From positions 1-64,000 of the forward strand of contig CACNMX010000001.1 in NCBI GenBank assembly GCA_902621675.1: a stretch of DNA of 64,000 bases. Direction: 5' to 3'. Made by a program: the position numbers and the translations under genes. The notes below the pieces were generated by a model. That model was not told the DNA's origin. It worked only from the letters and a program-made list of their open reading frames with translations, and made no database searches. Source of the DNA: an uncultured Prochlorococcus sp. GTDB lineage: Bacteria; Cyanobacteriota; Cyanobacteriia; PCC-6307; Cyanobiaceae. Positions 18,529-27,748 of this stretch are shown here, one piece after another. Positions within the stretch are counted from its first letter, which is position 1, and every line of letters begins with the position of its first letter.

Positions 18529-18736
18529 TTATGTCCTTCCATTTGATTTTATTTTTTGTTGGATAAATATTCTCTGGGGTAAAAAATTTTGGGATGTTTT
18601 CTTTATGAATCTTATATTTTTTATCACAACTGGAACATTTTAAAAGGTTTTTTCCCAAAAGTATAATTTCGCCTTTGCAAATAGGACATTGCAAAAAATC
18701 AATAAACGTATTTATAAATCCATTACTCATTTTCAA
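18521..18736 (-). CDS. Trm112-like small zinc-ribbon protein
   Basis: LQCPICKGEIILLGKNLLKCSSCDKKYKIHKENIPKF; CxxC...CxxC. Confidence 0.75.
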   Translation of the reverse strand: MKMSNGFINTFIDFLQCPICKGEIILLGKNLLKCSSCDKKYKIHKENIPKFFTPENIYPTKNKIKWKDINE

Positions 18737-19652
18737 GAATCCATTTATCTAAAAGAGTTAAGTTAATTCCATTGTTTTCCAATAATTTCTCTCTATCAAA
18801 AATTTCAAATATGTATTTTTTGTCTAAGCATAAATTTTCTAACTCAATTCTAAATTTTGTTTTAACAAGTATACCTGCTATAAATTCAAATAAACCTCCT
18901 GATTCAAAGTGTTCTTCAATTATGAGGACTTTTTTTATTGAAGATTCAATTAATATATTGATTAGTTCTAAAAGAGTTTCAGCTGAAATTTCTGAAATGA
19001 TTATGTGGCAAATTGTTTTGGAAGTTTTCTTTTTCTTTATATGGGTGTCAATCATTGATGATATGGCGCCGGTACTGACTATACATTTTGATGAGTTTAG
19101 AATCCCATTTAAAAAAATATTTGTTTTTATTTCTTTTGTTTCAGGGATATCTGGCTCACCCCCTTTACATAATCTTATATAAGAAGGATTTTGATTCTTT
19201 CCATTAAGTTTATCCCATGCTTTTGTGAGACAATCTTCTGCATTGATAGGAGAAAAAGGTGAATAAATATTCATATTTGGGATGCTCCTCATTAAGGCGA
19301 TATCCTCATATGCATGATGAGTAGATCCAAGCTTGTCGTAAGCAAGTCCACCACCAACACCAATTAAAATTAAAGATTGGTTATTAATACCGATATCAAC
19401 TCTTATCTGCTCATAAGCCCTCATAATTAAAAATGGTATTATTGTATAAACTACTGGCTTCATACCTTCTGATGCTAATCCTGCTGCAACCCCTATCATA
19501 TTTTGCTCAGCAATCCCACAATTAATAAACCTATCTGGAAATTTTTCAATAAATTCATCAAATATTCGAAATCCAATATCTCCAGCTAAAAGTATTAGTT
19601 TTTCGTCTTGACTAGCAATCTCTAGGAGTTTTCTAGCAATACTATTTCTCAT
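18723..19652 (-). CDS. Transketolase, C-terminal subunit
   Basis: LILLAGDIGFRIFDEFIEKFPDRFINCGIAEQNMIGVAAGLASEGMKPVVYTI. Confidence 0.9.
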   Translation of the reverse strand: MRNSIARKLLEIASQDEKLILLAGDIGFRIFDEFIEKFPDRFINCGIAEQNMIGVAAGLASEGMKPVVYTIIPFLIMRAYEQIRVDIGINNQSLILIGVGGGLAYDKLGSTHHAYEDIALMRSIPNMNIYSPFSPINAEDCLTKAWDKLNGKNQNPSYIRLCKGGEPDIPETKEIKTNIFLNGILNSSKCIVSTGAISSMIDTHIKKKKTSKTICHIIISEISAETLLELINILIESSIKKVLIIEEHFESGGLFEFIAGILVKTKFRIELENLCLDKKYIFEIFDREKLLENNGINLTLLDKWILENE

Positions 19653-19654
19653 TA

Positions 19655-20446
19655 TTATCCTCCTAACTCCTTAAGTGCTTTTGCAAGTTCATCATCTTTA
19701 ATTTTTCTATGATGCCACTTAGGTACTTTTTCCATAAAACTTATACCTTTCCCTTTAATAGTTTCTGCGATAATAACAACTGGTTCCTTATATTTATTTT
19801 GGAGGAATTTGTAAATTATTGGTATTAGACTTTCTATACAATGTCCATCTACTTCTTTTGCTTTTAAACCTATAGCTGCCAGTCTTTTTTGTACGTTACT
19901 AATTGATAAAATGTTATCTGTAAAATCTAGAGATTCTTGTTTATTGTTATCAATAATTACCAATAAATTTGATAATTTATGCTGAGACATAAACATAAAT
20001 CCTTCCCAAATTGAACCTTCATTTGATTCTCCATCTCCTATTACACAGATAATTTTTTTATTTCTATTTCCTAGGGCTTTTCCGCATGCTACCGATAAAC
20101 CATGACCAAGTGATCCTGTGGACCATGTAATAGATCTTAGGGAACCTTTCTTAGGATGGCCGCCGAATAAAGATCCATTTTTGTAAAAGTCATCAAGATC
20201 ATTTATTTTAATTTCACCAATTCTTACTAAAGTTACTAACCATGCTAATAAGCAATGTCCTTTACTTAAAATAAATTCAAAATTATAAATTTCTTTTAGA
20301 GCATAAGCACTCGACATTATATCTATTACGCTTAGAGAACCTCCTATATGTCCTCCTTTAGCTTTATGGACAATATTTGTTAAGTCAATACGACTTTGAT
20401 ATGAGAATAATTTCGCTTTTTGAAAATAATTCTTCAAATCTTTCAT
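19655..20446 (-). CDS. Transketolase, N-terminal (TPP-binding) subunit
   Basis: IVHKAKGGHIGGSLSVIDIMSSAY; FILSKGHCLLAWL; CVIGDGESNEGSIWEG. Confidence 0.9.
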   Translation of the reverse strand: MKDLKNYFQKAKLFSYQSRIDLTNIVHKAKGGHIGGSLSVIDIMSSAYALKEIYNFEFILSKGHCLLAWLVTLVRIGEIKINDLDDFYKNGSLFGGHPKKGSLRSITWSTGSLGHGLSVACGKALGNRNKKIICVIGDGESNEGSIWEGFMFMSQHKLSNLLVIIDNNKQESLDFTDNILSISNVQKRLAAIGLKAKEVDGHCIESLIPIIYKFLQNKYKEPVVIIAETIKGKGISFMEKVPKWHHRKIKDDELAKALKELGG

Positions 20447-21341
20447 TATCTAATAACTTTATTGAGGCAATTAAGTAGAGTTTTGCTTTTTTAAGCTGTG
20501 TATATAAAATTTTAGCACGATTAGTATTTCTACTTGGATCGGCATATATTCTTACTTTCCATCGTTCTGATAAAAACTCATTCATAATAATTAATGACCA
20601 TTTTATTGAGAATAGTGAATTATAAATATTCAAATTAGATTTATCATCTTTAGATATTTTTTCATTTACAAAGTAATTTGACCAATCTTTAAAAATTTCA
20701 CTTCCTTTTAAGTTTCTTGGATGTATTAAGAAATCAATATGTTGCTTAATAGGCGAGTCAAAGCCTGCATATTCAAGATCTACTAATCTAAGTTCATTAT
20801 TTAAATCTAATACGCAATTATGAATTCCTGAATCGGCGTGACTAAAAACATGGCTTGATTTTGGATTTATTTTTTCAAGGTGAGGCACTAATTTATTAAG
20901 AAAAAAAGTTTCTAATTTTTCTATAAAAAGTTTATATTCTTTTTCAATGTCAAAGCTTAATTTGTTTTGTTTGTGGTTTTTAAATTTTTCCTTTATCTGA
21001 TTGATGCAAATATTATTATTGATTAATGCTTCTTTAGCAAATAGGTTATTTCTATTTTTATTACAAGTAGAACGATGAATATTTTTTATTAAATTCAGAT
21101 ATTTTATAAAGTGAACCTTACTTAAGTATTTTGTATTTGGCATATATTGATATAAAAGCTTTAAATTTTTAGAATCTTTATTTACAAGAGGAACTGTAAA
21201 CATTTTTGAAAAATTTGTTAGATAATTATGAATAAAATACTCATTATAAAATTGAATTTGATTATTTTGGGGAAATGATTTTTCAAAAAAAAGTTGATTG
21301 TTTATCTGTATTATCTTTGATTTACTATTTCCAGATTTCAT
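20385..21341 (-). CDS. APH/choline-kinase-like phosphotransferase
   Basis: HVFSHADSGIHNCVLDLNNELRLVDLEYAGFDSP (Brenner-like HxDxxxxN motif). Confidence 0.75.
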   Translation of the reverse strand: MKSGNSKSKIIQINNQLFFEKSFPQNNQIQFYNEYFIHNYLTNFSKMFTVPLVNKDSKNLKLLYQYMPNTKYLSKVHFIKYLNLIKNIHRSTCNKNRNNLFAKEALINNNICINQIKEKFKNHKQNKLSFDIEKEYKLFIEKLETFFLNKLVPHLEKINPKSSHVFSHADSGIHNCVLDLNNELRLVDLEYAGFDSPIKQHIDFLIHPRNLKGSEIFKDWSNYFVNEKISKDDKSNLNIYNSLFSIKWSLIIMNEFLSERWKVRIYADPSRNTNRAKILYTQLKKAKLYLIASIKLLDNERFEELFSKSEIILISKSY

Positions 21342-21342
21342 T

Positions 21343-21987
21343 TTATCTTAAAAGGTTTGATATTGTTTTCCAATTTTCAACTTCAACTAAATTCCCCTTT
21401 TTTTTATATTGATCGCAATTATTAATGTTTTTATTATTGCCACTAAAAAGTATGTGTTTGGTATAGGAAAATTCTTTTCCTGAAGCAAAATATCTATTAT
21501 GTATTTTCTCTAAATCATCAATTATTATTTTTGGATTAATTACTTTCAAGAAATCAATTTTTTCATCGAAAGTATCACAAAAAATGATTGATTTAATTCC
21601 TTTATGGAGATGATTTTTATCTATCAATTTAAAAATTCTTGATTGTGCAATCTCCAAAATATTAGTTTCCTTGGAATCTTTAATTCCAAACTTTGTTTTA
21701 TGGCTAACAAGATATATTTCATGATCTTTGCTTATTAGTTGTTTTATTACTTCTATACAATTTTTGTAAAAGATAATTTTGTTACTTATATCTGAATAAA
21801 TGTCACCTTGAATAAATTGCCAATTGTTGTCACCCAACTCATTCTTTATTTTGAATTTTATGTAATTAACATTTAAATTTAAAATATTGTCTTCTAAATT
21901 AAGACTATACTTCCTTGTCTTTAATGAATTTTCAATCGATTTTCTATAGTCCACCAAAGTGTTATCAATATCGATTGCAATTTTCAT
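21343..21987 (-). CDS. HAD-superfamily hydrolase
   Basis: MKIAIDIDNTLVDYRKSIE; IYLVSHKTKFG; INPKIIIDD. Confidence 0.7.
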   Translation of the reverse strand: MKIAIDIDNTLVDYRKSIENSLKTRKYSLNLEDNILNLNVNYIKFKIKNELGDNNWQFIQGDIYSDISNKIIFYKNCIEVIKQLISKDHEIYLVSHKTKFGIKDSKETNILEIAQSRIFKLIDKNHLHKGIKSIIFCDTFDEKIDFLKVINPKIIIDDLEKIHNRYFASGKEFSYTKHILFSGNNKNINNCDQYKKKGNLVEVENWKTISNLLR

Positions 21988-22931
21988 GAGATATTTTGAG
22001 ATTTTAGATGTTTAACTGAAAAACATGTATTATTTTTATTCAAATTTCCTGCTCTGTAAGTTTCTATTATCTCTGAAATTGCCGAATCTACATTTTTTTC
22101 AGGCTTAAATCCATACTTTAAAAGTTTCTCTGAACATTGCCTATATGATCTAGGATCATTACTTTCAAGGATATTGATTTTACAATGTGGTAATTTTGAA
22201 ACTACTTTTTTGGCTATATCTAAGATAGAAATATTTTCAAAACCTGCATTGAAAAATCCTGATTTTATTTGATTTTCTTTACCGAGGAAAAATTCATAAA
22301 CTCTACAAATATCATCAATATGAATGTTAGGCCTTATTTGGTCCCCACCAAAAACAGTAATGGTTCCTTTTTCTAAAGCAGAATAGGTAAGTATATTTAC
22401 TGCAACATCTAAACGCATTCGAGGGGAAACACCACAAACAGTTGCTGGCCTTATACAAGCTATATGCATTTTGTCTTGGTAACTTAAAAAAACTCTTTCT
22501 GCAACCATTTTTGTTTTGTTATAAGCACTTATAGGAATTAAAGGCGTCTCCTCATTAACCTTTGGTCTATCGCTTACTCCATAAACACTGCCTGAGCTTG
22601 CAAATAAAAATTGTTTGACTTCAGCTTCAACACTTAATTGAGCTAATAATTGGCTTCCTAGAACATTAACTTCCCAACTTAATTGAGGATTAAGATCTAC
22701 GAGTGGATCATTTGCAATATTTGCTAAGTGAATAACACAATCTATATTCTCTAAATGTGATTTATTTAAGTTCCTTATGTCACAAACAATTTTGTCTAAG
22801 TTTTTGTGCGATTTTAGATAATCTCCAAACCAATTAGTATCTATTGACCTTACATAATGCCCTTTATCTAGTAATTTAGGGACCAAAACAGAACCCTTAT
22901 AGCCGTTGCCACCTGTAACAAGAATTTTCAT
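21984..22931 (-). CDS. NAD-dependent sugar epimerase/dehydratase
   Basis: MKILVTGGNGYKGSVLVPKLLDKGHYV; ASSGSVYGVS; SAYNKTKMVAERV. Confidence 0.9.
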   Translation of the reverse strand: MKILVTGGNGYKGSVLVPKLLDKGHYVRSIDTNWFGDYLKSHKNLDKIVCDIRNLNKSHLENIDCVIHLANIANDPLVDLNPQLSWEVNVLGSQLLAQLSVEAEVKQFLFASSGSVYGVSDRPKVNEETPLIPISAYNKTKMVAERVFLSYQDKMHIACIRPATVCGVSPRMRLDVAVNILTYSALEKGTITVFGGDQIRPNIHIDDICRVYEFFLGKENQIKSGFFNAGFENISILDIAKKVVSKLPHCKINILESNDPRSYRQCSEKLLKYGFKPEKNVDSAISEIIETYRAGNLNKNNTCFSVKHLKSQNIS

Positions 22932-22980
22932 TAGATAATAATTTTTCTTATTTTTGCATAGTCTTTTTATCTTTGTCTAT

Positions 22981-24501
22981 TTATGAAAATGAAAGGATTA
23001 ATTTTTCTTTTATTGAATATAGATCGATAGGTTTGTTACCCATATTTTCTACTGCTAGGCTTGATACACAACATCCTAAAGCTGCAGTCTCCATAATTGT
23101 ATTACCTGAAGATATACCAACTGACATTATTGCGAGTAAAGAATCCCCAGCTCCAGTCACATCAACAGGATTTACTGTAAGAGCGGGAAAAGCCTGACTT
23201 ACATATTGATCATCTTTATTATTTTCATAAACTATGAATCCATCTCCACCTAACTTCATAAGGAGATTTTTTGACTTTGTTTTTTTCATTAAATTCTGGC
23301 TTAATATTTCTAGTCCTGTCGCCTTGTCTTGTAAAGATATCCTTGCTTCTCTTTCATTGGGAAATATGAGAGTACATTCCTCTAGCTTTGTAATTAAACC
23401 AACTTGGCTGCTACATTGAACATCTCCAAAAACAAAAATATTCTCTTTTTTCGCTACTTCTCTTATTGTTTTAAGTATCTTTTGGGTAACTATTCCATAT
23501 ACAAAATCAGAAATTATAATCCCATTACATTTCTTTGAAAAATCAATTATCTTTTTTATTATTTCCTTTTCGATTTGTTTTGAAATTTGATGATCTTCTA
23601 ATTTACTTACTCTAAATAATTTTTGATTATCTACTACGTATCTTTTCTTGAAAGTTGTGGGTCTAGTTGAATCATAAATTATTCCGCTGCCAATATTTTT
23701 ATCTTTAATTGTACTTTCAACCCAATTTGCGTTCTCATCTTCGCCAACTACTGATATTAAGTTGCAAGATGCACCTAATGCTTTTACATGGGAGGCTACG
23801 ACTCCTGCACCTCCCAAAAATTTCCTAGATTCTAGTTCTTTAACTACAATCACAGGAGCTTCGGCACTCATGCCAATAGCTTCGCAAGCTATGTATTGAT
23901 CTATTATTAAATCTCCAATTACTAAAATATTTGCTTTTTTAAAATTATCAGTTGAAGAAATTAGATCATCAAATGAAATCTTCTGTCTTTTGCAGGCTTC
24001 TCTAAATTGATCTCTTCTTTTTCGTGATAAATTAGTTTCAGATTCATTTAATAAATCAGTATTATTGTAATGAATTTCTCCTGCATAGAATCTAACTTGT
24101 TTATTCATATTTTTCATAAAAGATATAGCTTTTCTAATGTTTATTTCTTTATTCGTTTCGTATTCTGTACCAAGAATTAGTTTTTCAGGATAGATAGACT
24201 TTGTAGCCTCATAAAGATCATCTTTTTCTAAAAGAACTAAATAATCTGCTAAACCCAAAAGCTCTAATGAAGCGGCCCTCTCAGTTTGAGTATATTGAAA
24301 TCTTCTTTTTCCATTCTCATAAGAATCAGGAATAACAGCAATGTAGAGTTTTTTCCCTTGTTTCTTTGCATATTTAAGGTACCTTATGTGACCATGGTGA
24401 ACAGTATTAAAATGTCCATATCCCAAAACAGAATCCTTAGATGGCTTTATATCTCTTAATCTGATTATCTCTGTTTTATTTGGAATATTGTTGTTTGGCA
24501 T
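22981..24501 (-). CDS. Bifunctional cytidylyltransferase-PfkB sugar kinase (HldE/RfaE-like, nucleotidyltransferase domain N-terminal)
   Basis: N-term GYGHFNTVHHGHIRYLKYAKKQGKKLYIAVIPD; C-term ILVIGDLIIDQYIACEAIGMSAEAPVIVV...VTGAGDSLLAIMSV. Confidence 0.85.
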   Translation of the reverse strand: MPNNNIPNKTEIIRLRDIKPSKDSVLGYGHFNTVHHGHIRYLKYAKKQGKKLYIAVIPDSYENGKRRFQYTQTERAASLELLGLADYLVLLEKDDLYEATKSIYPEKLILGTEYETNKEINIRKAISFMKNMNKQVRFYAGEIHYNNTDLLNESETNLSRKRRDQFREACKRQKISFDDLISSTDNFKKANILVIGDLIIDQYIACEAIGMSAEAPVIVVKELESRKFLGGAGVVASHVKALGASCNLISVVGEDENANWVESTIKDKNIGSGIIYDSTRPTTFKKRYVVDNQKLFRVSKLEDHQISKQIEKEIIKKIIDFSKKCNGIIISDFVYGIVTQKILKTIREVAKKENIFVFGDVQCSSQVGLITKLEECTLIFPNEREARISLQDKATGLEILSQNLMKKTKSKNLLMKLGGDGFIVYENNKDDQYVSQAFPALTVNPVDVTGAGDSLLAIMSVGISSGNTIMETAALGCCVSSLAVENMGNKPIDLYSIKEKLILSFS

Positions 24502-24509
24502 CTTACAAA

Positions 24510-25148
24510 TTATTTTTTAAAGTAATGATTTCTATTAATTACTTTCCCTTCTTCAGGCTTATTATTACAAAGCCATTGCATACAAATATGTCCTACTAAT
24601 AATTGAACATCTTCCGATATTTGCATGTCATTTATATCAAAGTGTATAGGGTGAGAAGCAATTTTTTTTGCTTTCCCCCCATCAAAACCAAGGATAGCAA
24701 AAGTTTTAAGTCCTAATTTATTACCAGTATTTATTGCATTTAATATATTTGGGGAGTTGCCGCTTCCAGATAAAGCTATCAATAAATCACTTTTATTACC
24801 TTTTACAAGGATTTGATTAGAGTAAATATTTTCATAACCAATATCATTCGCAAGACATGTCGCAATAGCCACATTTGAACCAAGTGCTTCAACTTTTAGC
24901 CCAGGCATTCGCCCATCTTCTCTTGTACATCCAATACCATAATTAAAATCATTTGCGATATGATTTGCATTTGCAGCACTTCCTCCATTGCCACATAGAA
25001 AAACGTTTTTCTCATTCATCCATGCATCTCGTAAGTTTTCTGCTAACTCTTGAATAAGAAATATATTTTCCTCTGTAAAGCAATTTTTTAAATTATCTAA
25101 ATAATTAAAAGCGTCTTTTAAAAATTTTTCTTTAGATTGACTAATCAT
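24510..25148 (-). CDS. SIS-domain phosphoheptose isomerase-like
   Basis: NVFLCGNGGSAANANHIANDFNYG; LIALSGSGNSPNILNAI. Confidence 0.85.
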   Translation of the reverse strand: MISQSKEKFLKDAFNYLDNLKNCFTEENIFLIQELAENLRDAWMNEKNVFLCGNGGSAANANHIANDFNYGIGCTREDGRMPGLKVEALGSNVAIATCLANDIGYENIYSNQILVKGNKSDLLIALSGSGNSPNILNAINTGNKLGLKTFAILGFDGGKAKKIASHPIHFDINDMQISEDVQLLVGHICMQWLCNNKPEEGKVINRNHYFKK

Positions 25149-25875
25149 TCTGCTTAAACTTTTCTTTTGATAAATAGATTTCTAGATCTTTTAATGCTTT
25201 TGGTGTGCCTATATCAACAAATATTTTATCAGTATGCCAAGTATTTATCATTCCTTTAAAAAAAGGAATTACATCTTTACTAAAATCAAAGGCATTTTTA
25301 TTCAAAGATTGAATTTTTTTTATAAGAGAATTATCAAATAAATATATTGCACCATTGGCACAATTGCCTGGCGGATCAGATTTTTTTTCATGAAAGTCAA
25401 TTAATATCCCATCTTTATCAGTGACTACAATCCCACACTTAGAGGGAGTTTCAGTTGTAAATGTTAACATAGTTAGTAAACAATTTTTAGGTTTTAAATA
25501 ATAACTATTTAGAAAAAATTTTAAATCTGTGCTGGTGTAATTATCAGCATGAAGCATTAAAACCGTAGAATTTTCAAAAAAATCAATATTTGATAATAAA
25601 GTTCCTGCAGTCCCAAGTAAGTGTTCTTCATGAACAATTTTGACTTTCATTTTTTTTTCAGATCTATTAATAATGAACGATTTTACTTGGGATTCCAAAT
25701 AATGAGTATTAACAAGAACTGATTCACATCCTAATTTCTCTAGCTTCTCCAACCAATGTCCTAATAATGGTTTTGAATTGATCTCTACAAGACATTTTGG
25801 GATATTCAAAGTTAATGGCCTTAATCTGGTTCCCAACCCCGCAGCCAGGATTAATGCCTTAAGAGGTTTATCCAT
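25141..25875 (-). CDS. Sugar-1-phosphate nucleotidyltransferase
   Basis: KALILAAGLGTRLRPLTLNIPKCLVEINSKPLLGHWLEKL. Confidence 0.88.
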   Translation of the reverse strand: MDKPLKALILAAGLGTRLRPLTLNIPKCLVEINSKPLLGHWLEKLEKLGCESVLVNTHYLESQVKSFIINRSEKKMKVKIVHEEHLLGTAGTLLSNIDFFENSTVLMLHADNYTSTDLKFFLNSYYLKPKNCLLTMLTFTTETPSKCGIVVTDKDGILIDFHEKKSDPPGNCANGAIYLFDNSLIKKIQSLNKNAFDFSKDVIPFFKGMINTWHTDKIFVDIGTPKALKDLEIYLSKEKFKQND

Positions 25876-25878
25876 TTT

Positions 25879-27099
25879 TTAAAAATTTAAATTTGACTTG
25901 TTGATGATAAGATCAGCTAATGAAAAACTAGCAGTGAAAGCAGGAGAAACTGCATTTAATACATGAGTAGTATTATTCTGTGAAATACACAAAAAGTCAT
26001 CTTCAAGTTTTAACTGATTTTTATGAAATAATTGAGCTCTAATTCCTACTTTAGTACTTCTTTTGAGATCTATCGGTTTTATATCAGGGATGAGTTCACT
26101 TGCCGCTTTGTAAAGTAAAAAAGGTATATTTGTAAATGCCTGTTCATGAACATATCGCCTAAAATTATTCCTATTTGCCATATACTCTTTAAGAAGAATT
26201 CCTAAGTTTCTTGAATATTGAAGAGGTTCAATATATTGAAAATTTTTGTAATTTTCTCTTCCAAGAGATAAAGTAGCTGTTGGTCCGATAATAATTGAAT
26301 CATTGTCAACGTTGGGAGTAAAGTGCACTCCAAGAAAAGGTACAGAAAGATCGGGTACTGGATAAACATTTGTATTGATTTCAACTTTGGATGATTTTTT
26401 AATTTCCCAGTAATTTCCTTTAAAAGGTAATGATAAATATTCAGTTCCAACACCAAACTTTTTTGAAATTTCAAGTGCTTTTATACCAGCAGTATTGAAT
26501 AAATAGCCATAATGAATTTCCGCATCATTATGCATTTTGAGTATTGAATTTTTAGAGTTAAAAGATTTTATTTCACACCCTAGTAAGATTTCTACATTAT
26601 TTTCAACTAATTCTTGTTTGATTTTATTTAAGATTATTAAAGGATCTACTACAGAGGTTTCTGGGCTCCAGATTGCTCTTTTGACAAATTTTCTTGGATT
26701 GGATATTCTTTTTTTAATTTCTTTAATGTCAATCATTTCTATATTTACTTCGTTATCTTTTCCTCTTTTATATAAAAAGTCTAATTGAGAATCTAAGATT
26801 TCTTTCTGAGGCAGAATAATTTTTCCGCAATTATTAATTGGCAAATTTCTTTTTTTTATCCATTTTTTTAATCTTTTTGCCCCTGACATGCAGACTTTTG
26901 CTTTTAATGAATTAGGTTTGTAATAAATTCCTGCATGTAAAACTCCACTATTTCTTCCTGAATTATGTTGGCCAATTTTATTCTCTTTGTCTATAACTGT
27001 TATTTTTTTAAAAAGATTTTTTTTTGATAGTTGATAGGCTAAAGATAACCCTACAATTCCTCCACCTATTATTAAAATGTCAGTATTTTTTTTGAACAA
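25879..27099 (-). CDS. FAD-dependent oxidoreductase, L-2-hydroxyglutarate oxidase (LhgO)-like
   Basis: DILIIGGGIVGLSLAYQLSKK; IGQHNSGRNSGVLHAGIYYKPNSLKAKVC. Confidence 0.85.
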   Translation of the reverse strand: MFKKNTDILIIGGGIVGLSLAYQLSKKNLFKKITVIDKENKIGQHNSGRNSGVLHAGIYYKPNSLKAKVCMSGAKRLKKWIKKRNLPINNCGKIILPQKEILDSQLDFLYKRGKDNEVNIEMIDIKEIKKRISNPRKFVKRAIWSPETSVVDPLIILNKIKQELVENNVEILLGCEIKSFNSKNSILKMHNDAEIHYGYLFNTAGIKALEISKKFGVGTEYLSLPFKGNYWEIKKSSKVEINTNVYPVPDLSVPFLGVHFTPNVDNDSIIIGPTATLSLGRENYKNFQYIEPLQYSRNLGILLKEYMANRNNFRRYVHEQAFTNIPFLLYKAASELIPDIKPIDLKRSTKVGIRAQLFHKNQLKLEDDFLCISQNNTTHVLNAVSPAFTASFSLADLIINKSNLNF

Positions 27100-27112
27100 T
27101 TAATTTAAATAT

Positions 27113-27736
27113 TTAAAGGGATTTGGAAGCTAATAATTCATCCAAGTTATCAAACAGTTTAATATTAGATTTTTTATCTTTAAAATAAAAGAAATCATTT
27201 TTCATATATTTCAAAACACTTTCTCTCTCAGTCATCCCATGTCCTGTAAGTAGATGTACTAAATTAGAAATGCCAGCATTTACGCCAGATTGTAAGTCAG
27301 TTATTCTATCTCCAACGAGTATTGATTTTTGGAGATTAATATTAAAGTATTTCAAAGACTCCATGATCATACCAGTACCAGGTTTTCGCCATGAATTTTC
27401 TGAATCTGAACTTACAAATGAATTAGCAAAAATTGCAGCAATTAAATCACTTTCGGAAATTTCACTAAGCATCTTCTTTGTTACATCATCATAGTCAGCC
27501 CAATTAAAATATCCTCTGCCAATTCCAGATTGATTAGTAATAACAATAGTTATCCAACCATTTTTTTTTGCAAACCTTAGTAAATCCATAACTCCAAGTT
27601 CAAGTTTTACTCTTTTTGGATCTGAAATATAATGATTATCTTTGATTAAAACTCCATCTCTATCAAGGAAAAGAGCTGGAGTTTGCTTATCTAAATTTAT
27701 GTTCTTTTGGAAAATCTTTAAATCTTTAAATCTCAT
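27113..27736 (-). CDS. HAD-family heptose-bisphosphate phosphatase-like (second GmhB-type copy)
   Basis: ALFLDRDGVLIKDNHYISDPKRV; ITNQSGIGRGYFNWADYD; LVGDRITDLQSGVNAG. Confidence 0.85.
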   Translation of the reverse strand: MRFKDLKIFQKNINLDKQTPALFLDRDGVLIKDNHYISDPKRVKLELGVMDLLRFAKKNGWITIVITNQSGIGRGYFNWADYDDVTKKMLSEISESDLIAAIFANSFVSSDSENSWRKPGTGMIMESLKYFNINLQKSILVGDRITDLQSGVNAGISNLVHLLTGHGMTERESVLKYMKNDFFYFKDKKSNIKLFDNLDELLASKSL

Positions 27737-27748
27737 AATAGTCTTTCT

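Noticed and set aside
18772-19182. Plus-strand ORF of 136 aa
   Set aside because: Antisense to the transketolase C subunit; no recognisable family
26202-26474. Minus-strand 90 aa ORF
   Set aside because: Same strand but different frame inside the LhgO-like gene; out-of-frame artefact
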